From the NCBI GenBank assembly GCA_949361645.1, contig OX442429.1, positions 5,751,167 to 5,815,166 on the forward strand: a stretch of DNA of 64,000 nt. The letters are read 5' to 3'. This document shows, piece by piece, positions 54,490 to 64,000 of the stretch. The notes below the pieces were generated by a model. The model saw nothing but the letters and a program-made list of their open reading frames with translations. It was not told the DNA's origin and made no database searches. The translations under genes and the position numbers were made by a program. The DNA is from Spongilla lacustris (lineage: Eukaryota; Porifera; Demospongiae; Spongillida; Spongillidae). Positions within the stretch are counted from its first letter, which is position 1. Every line of letters begins with the position of its first letter.

Positions 54490-55475
54490 TATTGGCCAGC
54501 CGTCTAGATAATGCTGCTACACCATCTCTCAACCTCGCTCTATGAGTACCATATCTTAGAAGAATTGTTAGGAGTATACTATCCTCAGTCAGATGGTCTA
54601 ATTGAGTGGTTTAACTGTACATTGTTGAGTTTACTGAGTATGGCAGCTAGACAAGATGAAAAAAACTGGGACTTGCACATCTGCCTTTAGTGATGCTAGC
54701 TTACCGCACTAGTGTACAGGAATCCACAGGGTGAACTCCCTTTGAACTTGTATTTGGAAGAGAAGCTTCGGTTACCTGTGGATGTTATGTATGGTTTACC
54801 CCATCAGACTCCCCCAAAAGAGGTGAATCAATATGCTTTTATTTGGATTTGAGACTTCGCATAGAGAAGGCATACCGACAGGTTTGAGAGCATATGGGGC
54901 TACAGCATCAACGTCAGAAGGAGCTGTATAACAAATCCTCCAATGGTGATCCATTCAAAGTAGGGGATATGGTGTGGCTGCACTGCCCAGCAGTTCCTCG
55001 TGGCAAATCCCCAAAGCTTCATTGCTTCTGGCAGGGACCTTACAGGATACACAAAGTGGTTAGTGATGTTTTGTATTATATTTCCCTGGCGGGATCGTCC
55101 TCGTAAACATCAAGTGGTTCGCTTTGACTGGCTAAAGCCATGCGTGAGCCAACCTTCAAACATGCAAGAGAGGCAGCATGAACCAGCTAAAACCATTCTA
55201 CCAAATGGACCTGACATCCCTGCTGACCCAACCCTTGATGGCACTGTTAAGGATCCCATCTTACCTGCTATGCCTGGAGTCCTAGATGAAGGAGATGATT
55301 ACTCAGACGATGATGGCCCTGAATTACCTGTATACCTGCTGTGCCTGGAGTCCTAGGTGAAACAGATGCTTCTCAAGAACTGCAGATTGCACCACAAAAC
55401 TTACCTATGGTGCAGGCAGAAGAGGGTCTAACTGAAGTGGAGGCTCCTGTCAACCCCAGATGAACAGCTCGACCT
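54490..55475 (+). mobile_element. Ty3/gypsy-type integrase C-terminal remnant
   Basis: From 54570 the frames give YPQSDGLIEWF, SLLSMAARQDEKNWDLHI, MLAYRTSVQESTG, TPFELVFGREA and, after a break, NGDPFKVGDMVWLHCPA and GKSPKLHCFWQGPYRIHKVV. This is the end of the integrase core and the following SH3-like region of a Ty3/gypsy element. In-frame stops and one-base shifts are frequent. The tail to 55475 is acidic and Pro-rich. Confidence 0.65.
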
Positions 55476-55536
55476 CATCAGAGGTCATATATAGAGGGAT
55501 TGGAAACGAATCACATGCACCATAGACTACTCTATA

Positions 55537-56360
55537 CAGGGTCTTTACGAAAGAACGCAACACTTTTACATCACTATAACTTAGGATTGAAATTAATGAT
55601 TTCTTTAACCTATATTGCAGAAGTTAGGCAAATACTAAAAATCCAATTAGATTTAAATTATTGTAAGCGGTTAGGTATTTGTATCAAAGCCCTCATAAAT
55701 CAAAATATTCAAAGCCCTCTATTATCAACATTATTCAAGATTACGGTTAGAGATAATTGATGTTAATAATTACTAATAAGTAATGCAAGATCTTAGTATG
55801 CAGTGGAACAGCACTGATTTCAAGTTACTGAGTTCAATAGTGAGTTATTAACATTTAAGACCGTAATTTGCTTTAAGATTGAAGCTGTTATGGGGTAACT
55901 AATTTTATTAAACATCACTAATTACTCCATGATTAAATGAAGTAAAAAATACAATTTCATTGTGTATTAGATCATATAATGGTGAGTTACTATAACTCAA
56001 AGTTAACTACAATTGTAGTGGCCCTTTAGCATTTTCAAGTTTGATTTGTTGTTTTGAATATTAAACTAGTAAAATGCCAATTAAATTTCATACTTTTTCA
56101 AAAAAAAATTACAGCTTTTCTTTAGATTTTAATCTTGTAATCACTTAAAAGTCGTCGTACATTTCTGTGTCAAATTAATTAATTGCAAGGTATTTGATTT
56201 TATCTTTTGAACTGTAAAAGATAATTGAATTTTAATAATGCATTTGGTATTTGCCTAACCATGGTTATTGTGTATTCATGATTGATTTATAATTAGATTG
56301 ATAATCCTATTTAAAAATTATGTTCATTCAAAAGCGTTGCATTCTTTCGTAAAGACCCTG
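55537..56360. mobile_element. 824-bp Tc1/mariner-like MITE with TA duplication
   Basis: The ends CAGGGTCTTTACGAAAGAAC and, inverted, CAGGGTCTTTACGAAAGAAT match for about 31 bases with two differences. TA flanks both sides (55535-55536 and 56361-56362). The interior is very AT-rich and has no transposase. It sits within or beside the preceding gypsy remnant. Confidence 0.88.
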
Positions 56361-56362
56361 TA

Positions 56363-56733
56363 TATGATCTCTGGTTATAGCGTTAAGATGTCATGAATAT
56401 TTAATGTCAGCTGCTCAGTAACCCGCGCCGTACTCGTGACTGCACACAGTATTGTTAGCTATTGCGGGTTTGCAAGGGGCCACGCCCCCAGCATAAAAAA
56501 CTGTATCCGCTGGGCCCTGACTGAGATATTGATCATGATGATCCCATCATTATTTACAATGACCGGTGTACCGCCCGATCCTTAATTCAGTTGGCATTAT
56601 ACACGACAGATATGTGCATGCACTTTCACTGACATATGCTTTAGTTCTGTGAATAGTGACTACTCAGTGTTATTTTGAAACTGAGATATATTATTACAAA
56701 TAACGTTCGTGGGCAAAGGACACTGACTACCTT
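56363..56733. other. 3' flank of the sarcoglycan-like gene
   Basis: No coding sequence is seen. The 3' untranslated region and polyadenylation site of the minus-strand gene should lie here; ATTATTTAC-type AT-rich sequence occurs near 56550. Confidence 0.4.
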
Positions 56734-58765
<2,032 letters not shown>

Positions 58766-58884
58766 TTAAAACTAAAGAACCGGAGCGTTAACCACAAATT
58801 TGGAAAGATATTAATAAATGTGCTTGGAACGTGACGTAAGAATTAACCCTAAAATTTTATAATTGATTTTTTTGTTATTGTTCC
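58766..58884. promoter_or_regulatory. Candidate bidirectional promoter
   Basis: Only 119 bp separate the divergent start codons of the sarcoglycan-like gene and CCDC134, so both 5' untranslated regions and core promoters must fit in or overlap this interval. It contains GTGACGT (58836), a possible CRE/ATF-type site. No TATA box is evident. Confidence 0.6.
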
Positions 58885-59422
58885 ATGTGTGCGTGTACGT
58901 TTCTCCTGCTCAACTTTTTAGTGGGGGTTTTGCTATCAAGAGGCGACCAAGGAGCGCCCTCGGCTGGTGGCGGAGCCCAGCCGTCAGAAGGCATGGTGGA
59001 TGCAGCCGACATACAGCTCAAGATCTGTATCTATATAAACGAGTCGACTCTTAAGGTTTTACATAATGCTTACAGGCTATCCAATGCTCGCACACAACAG
59101 CACAGCACCCATAACCTTATTTAGTACTACCACGTTGATAGCTCCTTGACGTATCCGCGCTTCAGACAAGAGCGGCTTTGGCGTTAAGCGGAAGGAACAG
59201 GTCGAGACTGCCAAGAAGATTGTGGGTCTCCATGACTACGCCAAGCAGTACAAGCTGATCAAGATGCTGGTGGACACAATATTCCCCGTAAGGGCAAGAT
59301 TCTGATCTCGTGCCCAGACGTGCACGATTTTATGGTACGGATGTTAAAATTGGGTTCGGATCCAAACATAATGGAGACAAATGTTGGCAGTTCTGGAAGT
59401 TGAGATTTCGTTGTGTTTTGGA

Positions 59423-59454
<32 letters not shown>

Positions 59455-61931
59455 AAAACTCACAGAATGCCTGCCTGTCAAGCGCACACATGTGCAACAA
59501 TTATAATAATGTATGTTATAAGATGTGTAATAGTAGCCTTGCCTTACAGTAAAGTCAGTATTCCTCTTCCAGCTGATGAATGGTTCCATGACGATACTGA
59601 TGAACAATAACCACACCCCTTCCTCTCCATTTCCTACTGATAAGGAACTGCAAGATGGTTAGTATTTGGTGTTTTGGGTATGGTCACAGCATATAAAATT
59701 AGAGACCACATGTGTCTTTGGAATGATAGAGGAACTGCTACATGTATGTAAACAAATTATGCATATGTACAATATTGTTCACTAGGTAATGTAATATTGA
59801 TTTTTGGAATGGTAACCACTGGTCGGCCATTTCTAATTCCAGCTCTTGGACATGTGTACGAGAATGTTATCTTGTTTGGAGATGTGCTACTTCGGCTGCC
59901 TGACATCACCAAGAAGGTACACATGTATGTGCGAGGGTACATGTAGTGGTCTGGGGATGAGATGAGTGCAACAGTTGGGGGAGTGTGATGGATGGGAGCT
60001 GTGTAAGCTGTGATGGAAGGGAATGTGTAGCAGAGAATGCAAGGGAAGGGGTTGATTCAGGTTAACGTAGTTATAGATCATTAGTTATTAATGATATGGT
60101 GTAATATAATAGAGGCCCCTGGTTATTAAGGTCATGATACTGTTACAAGGTCTACAAGAAGGAAGCAGCAGCCTGGCGTCATGTTCTTGAGTGGGCCATG
60201 GACTACTGCCAGAAGAGTACCGAGATCTTCAGTGGACCCCATGCCACACAGCTACACCTTGTGAGTGTGTCCCATCTCATGGACCTTGTATGTCCCATCT
60301 CATGGACCTTGTATGTCCCATCTCATGGACCTTGTATGTCCCATCTCATGGACCTTGTATGTCCCATCCCATGGACCTTGTATGTCCCATCTCATGGACT
60401 TTGTATATACCATCTCATGGACCTTGTATGTCCCATCTCATGGACCTTGTATGTCCCATCTCATGGACCTTGTATGTCCCATCTCATGGACTTTGTATGT
60501 CCCATCTCATGGACCTTGTATGTCCCATCTCATGGACCTTGTATATACCATCTCATGGACCTTGTATGTCCCATCGCATGGACCTTGTATGTCCCATCTC
60601 ATGGACCTTGTATGTCCCATCTCATGGACCTTGTATATACCATCTCATGGACCTTGTATGTCCCATCTCATGGACCTTGTATGTACCATCTCATGGACTT
60701 TGTATGTCCCATCTCATGGACCTTGTATGTCCCATCTCATGGACCTTGTATGTCCCATCTCATGGACCTTGTATGTCCCATCTCATGGACCTTGTATGTC
60801 CCATCTCATGGATCTTGTATGTCCCATCTCATGGACCTTGTATGTGCCATCTCATGGACCTTGTATATACCATCTCATGGACCTTGTATGTCCCATCTCA
60901 TGGACCTTGTATGTACCATCTCATGGACTTTGTATGTCCCATCTCATGGACCTTGTATGTCCCATCTCATGGACCTTGTATGTCCCATCTCATGGACCTT
61001 GTATGTCCCATCTCATGGACCTTGTATGTCCCATCTCATAGACCTTGTATGTCCCATCTCATGCATTTAACACACGTCAACCATACATGTAATAATTTTG
61101 TTTGAGCATAAGACTCACACTGTAATATGTATGTCATGCCCAAAGCCCTATTAATATGTGTTTGTATGAAAATGTTCTGCAATGATGACTAATATGTACT
61201 CAAGGTATACTATTTCTCAACCTTTCTTCACTAGATGGCCCAGGAGTTAGGCCTCATTCCTGAAGAGCCTGGCTATACCAATCCCTACAGAACACAGCCA
61301 ACACCAACACCAGTGAGCCCAGCTTGGTCTCTTGTGTCAAGTGCTATGTGTAGGACTGTAATTTCCACAGTGGTGACCTCACTGTGATGTGACCTTACCA
61401 TGGTGACGACCCCTCCATGGTAGTTGGCGTCACAGTTCCACTTGAATTGGAGATTTAAAAATAATTTTATACACAGTACCTCAATTTCGTAATTATACTC
61501 TCTGTGAAATTACTTTGCACTCCAGTTTCCCCATTCTCACTCTTTATCTCTCTCGTATGATACCTTCCTCCATTCTAACCTGCCTCTCCTGGCCTTTTCG
61601 TAGTACCTCTCTGCGCAGAGTGGCCTCTCACTCCTACCCTCTGCACCCACACCCCTTCTCCAATTATGTTGTTTAAGTTTGAGCACAGTACTCAGAGGTA
61701 CCTGTTCAATTTTATTTTACTACAATACTATGACTTGCACAAATGTTTTTTATTACAAAAACAGAAAGGAGTGTAATTATCAATATAGTTAGTACATGTG
61801 CATGTACTGATTTGTATACAGCCTTCTTTTCAAAACCATTGCTTTTGTCACAGCTTTCAAAGGCACCTAAACAGAAGAAGACCACACCCAGGGGACCAAA
61901 GTTGAGGAGCTCTAAACACACAGAACTATAG
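58885..61931 (+). CDS. CCDC134: CCDC134 orthologue, seven exons, ER-retained
   Basis: Exons: 58885-59026, 59166-59287, 59573-59657, 59843-59916, 60150-60260, 61235-61312 and 61854-61931. All introns are GT-AG with compatible phases. The product is 229 residues, the same length as I recall for the human protein. An N-terminal hydrophobic stretch (CTFLLLNFLVGVLL) is a signal peptide. Conserved blocks include KIYKSGFGVKRKEQ, HVYENVILFGDVLLRLPDI and MAQELGLIPEE. The C-terminus HTEL is a KDEL-type retention signal, fitting an ER-lumen protein; human CCDC134 ends QSEL and has been described as acting with HSP90B1/GRP94. Intron 5 contains a 23-bp repeat array starting at its donor. A partial broken copy lies 9 kb to the left. 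The exon model was built by eye and not confirmed by transcript data. Confidence 0.92.
59422..59449. repeat. Poly-G tract in CCDC134 intron 2
   Basis: About 28 consecutive G. The partial copy at 49861 has only seven G at the equivalent place (about 50000), so the run expanded after duplication. Confidence 0.9.
60271..61062. repeat. 23-bp minisatellite, about 34 units without indels, in CCDC134 intron 5
   Basis: The word CCCATCTCATGGACC followed by TTGTATGT recurs every 23 bases from 60271 to about 61053. The span of 782 bases is exactly 34 periods. Units differ only by substitutions (ATACC for GTCCC, GGACTT for GGACCT). The first unit overlaps the exon 5 donor (CACCTT then GTGAGTGTGT). Because 23 is not a multiple of three and no frame creates a stop, all three frames stay open; these reading frames are not evidence of a protein. 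Confidence 0.97.
61313..61853. other. CCDC134 intron 6
   Basis: Pyrimidine-rich sequence (about 61520-61670) precedes the last acceptor at 61853. No other feature is seen. Confidence 0.6.
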
Positions 61932-62275
61932 TGTATTTTTTTAATGTGGATTTTTCAGCTCTTTTTTTTTTTTTTAAAGATAAAACAATTTAGAAAATTA
62001 CAGTGCCCTCATCCAGGTGATTCTTAATTCCAGAATGTCTTTTCACTGCCCCCTCCCTCCTTCCAAGTTTTATTGCCCCACTCTTTCAAATGTTCACTGC
62101 CCCACCTGATGGGGCGGGCAGGAGAATGATACATTCATACAAAAAGATTAATTTTTTACAGTGTATTGTACTTGAAGTTCATTTACATGCACAAACAGCA
62201 AAGTTAAGCTCCAGACAGAATGGCCTCGGAGTTGGTTCTGATCAGGGTCAAAAGTACCCTAAGTTATTTTATTTT
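61932..62275. other. 3' flank of CCDC134 and 5' flank of the retrotransposon
   Basis: The CCDC134 3' untranslated region should lie here. Related words CACTGCCCC occur at about 62045 and 62095. The retrotransposon frame is already open upstream of 62276, so its true 5' end may lie within this stretch. Confidence 0.45.
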
Positions 62276-64000
62276 ATGATAGTGATAGTGGCCAAGTCAC
62301 ATTCCAATTCGCATCTCCAAAAGTGCACTAACAGAGATGTGGAATTTAGTCCAGACAACCCACCTGGTAGTTCAGGGCCTAGTTCCTTAAACAGTAACAG
62401 CGGAGCGTTTACTTTTACCTTCGATGAAGTTTTTAAACTGAAGCGCGCTACTATCCGCCACATACCAGCCAAAGCAAGACCCATCTTTGCTAGGACTCTC
62501 TCAGCAGTGCTAAAAGAAGTGATAAACAAAAACACCGAAGAGGCTTGGCTAAAACTTTTTATGCTTCCGAAGTGCGTCCTATTGCCTTCAAAAAGGAAAG
62601 GTCGTCACCACAAAAACAGTTCCATCATCTCACTGTGCAAGCTATGGCTCAAGGGGGAGTTTCAGGCTCTTTGGAGACACACAGCTAATTTCAGTGCAGC
62701 TAATAAGTCCAAATCCTCAAAGCAGTTTGACGTGCTCAACTCAGCTATAGCACTTGCTAAGGAAGGTTCGTTGGGGAAAGCGTGCAAGGTTTTAACTTCA
62801 TCAGGCATCGCTGCAGACAATGAGCACACGTTTCAGTTACTGCTAGACAAGCACCCTCATGGTCCAGCCCCAGTTCTCCCAGCGTCAGAGGCAACAGAAA
62901 CCAACATCATTCCACTTGATTTTGACATCCAGTCAGTTCTGAGATCCTTCCCTAAAGCATCTGCTTGTGGCCCTTCAGGTCTACGAATACAACACCTGCT
63001 AGACGCTTCAGAAGTTCCCCTTCCAACAGCTATAGGTGCTTCACTTCGAGAGTTAGTGAATCTTCTGGCCTCCGGACGAGCCCCAGTAGGTGTTGCCAAA
63101 TTCTTGGCGGGTGGTAGTCTTATTGCACTGGTGAAAAACAAGCCTGATAGCCCTCCAGATGTTCGGCCTATCGCAGTCGGGGAAGTACTAAGGCGGCTAA
63201 CAAGCAAATGCCTTTGTAGGATAACAAAAGCAAAGGCTACTGAGTTTTTTGAGGGACATCAAGTGGGAGTGGCTTGCCCAGGAGGGTCTGAGTTAATCGT
63301 CCACGGCCTTAGGGACTGCATCGAAAGTCACTGGAACGATGGAGATTTCGTTGTACTTAAAATTGATTTCCAGAATGCATTCAACATGGTCTCACGCCAG
63401 GGATTACTTGATGAATGCCTCTTGCACTTTCCCGAGCTAATGCCGTGGGCAGCTTGGTGCTACGGACAGCATCCCACGCTTTTCCACTCTATGGGAACCT
63501 TATCATCTGAAACGGGTGTCCAACAAGGGGATCCTCTGGGGCCTTTATTCTTTTGCCTAGTCTTACAGAAACTGGTAGGCACTATTGCTACCGATGAAGT
63601 GTCATCACACCTTTTGTACCACAAATGGTATATGGATGATGGGGCTGTAGCAGGTTCAGAGAAGGCTGTTGCCAGGGTGATCACCATACTCAGTGAGCTG
63701 GGTCCTCAATTAGGCCTTTTCCTCAATGTTTCTAAATGCGAGGTTTTTTCCAAGGGAAACATGTATTCCTTCCCACCGGGTATGAAGCGGTCCAATACAC
63801 CTAACATGGAGATACTGGGAGCTCCCATTGGGGATATCTTGTTTTGTGCTAAATTTGTTGCAAATCAGCGCGCCAAGGCAAATGTTCTGCTCTCTAAGCT
63901 GCAGCAAGTTGGATCCAAAGACCCACAGGTTGCTTACCTGTTGCTTCGCTTCTGTGGTAGCTTCTGTAAAATGGTCCACTTGGCAAGATCTACACCACCA
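62276..64000 (+). mobile_element. RLE-type non-LTR retrotransposon, intact reverse transcriptase ORF off right edge
   Basis: One frame stays open from before 62276 (a plausible Met) to the window end, at least 575 codons. It shows SACGPSGLRIQHLL and LIALVKNK with RPIAVGEVLRRL (palm N-terminal motifs), LKIDFQNAFNMVSR (motif A), TGVQQGDPLGPLFF (motif B) and WYMDDGAV (motif C, 63626-63646). ILGAPIGDILFCAKF follows and links it to the minus-strand copies at 635-2088. The endonuclease half lies beyond the window. An uninterrupted frame of this length suggests a recent, possibly active copy. The true start is uncertain because the frame is open further upstream. Confidence 0.85.

Noticed and set aside
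60191..61105. Three plus-strand ORFs of 258-304 codons
   Set aside because: They are the three frames of the 23-bp intronic minisatellite, which lacks stop codons in every frame.

Overview
This is a window of animal nuclear DNA. It has spliced genes with short introns, a beta-sarcoglycan-like gene, a CCDC134 orthologue, a rhodopsin-class GPCR, a Rab-like GTPase and a cold-shock-domain (CSDE1/UNR-like) relic. It is also crowded with transposon relics, microsatellites and long G/C homopolymers, and has one 200-base N gap (31387-31586). The gene set plus the repeat types suggest a non-bilaterian or other invertebrate metazoan, possibly a sponge. That placement is inference only; no rRNA, mitochondrial or other marker is present to test it.

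Left edge (1-5280): a cluster of degraded 3' ends of one non-LTR retrotransposon type, with a reverse transcriptase C-terminus and a restriction-like endonuclease (RLE) domain. All copies are on the minus strand and several are cut or bounded by (TTA)n microsatellites. The 5' half of a related element, with an unbroken reverse transcriptase, enters on the plus strand at the right edge (62276-64000). From 5.3 to 26 kb the window holds a GPCR with two frameshifts, an intact intronless AIG1/GIMAP-like GTPase with a myristoylation-type N-terminus, a RING-finger relic, several fold-back or TIR elements, and a two-exon Rab-like GTPase.

The middle (26-56 kb) is a transposon graveyard: integrase relics, three Ty3/gypsy remnants, a tiny LTR-PBS-gag-LTR relic, P-like and hAT transposase fragments, and nested MITEs with readable target-site duplications (8, 9, 5 and 2 bp). 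Threaded through it on the minus strand is an unrecognised gene. Its N-terminal exon (45441-45732) can be joined in phase to three Gly/Asn/Thr-rich exons (43795-43947, 37424-37507, 32930-33088), all of phase class 1-1 and partly multiplied by segmental duplication. A partial, broken copy of CCDC134 (50099-51658) also lies here.

The right part (56.7-61.9 kb) is the best-preserved genic block. A seven-exon beta-sarcoglycan-like gene (minus) and a seven-exon CCDC134 orthologue (plus) stand head to head, with 119 bp between their start codons. Both exon models were assembled by eye from splice sites and frame. They give predicted proteins of 328 and 229 residues, close to the lengths I recall for the human proteins (318 and 229). 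Each carries a striking intronic repeat: about 310 bp of (TG)n right before the last sarcoglycan acceptor, and about 34 indel-free 23-bp repeats starting at a CCDC134 splice donor.
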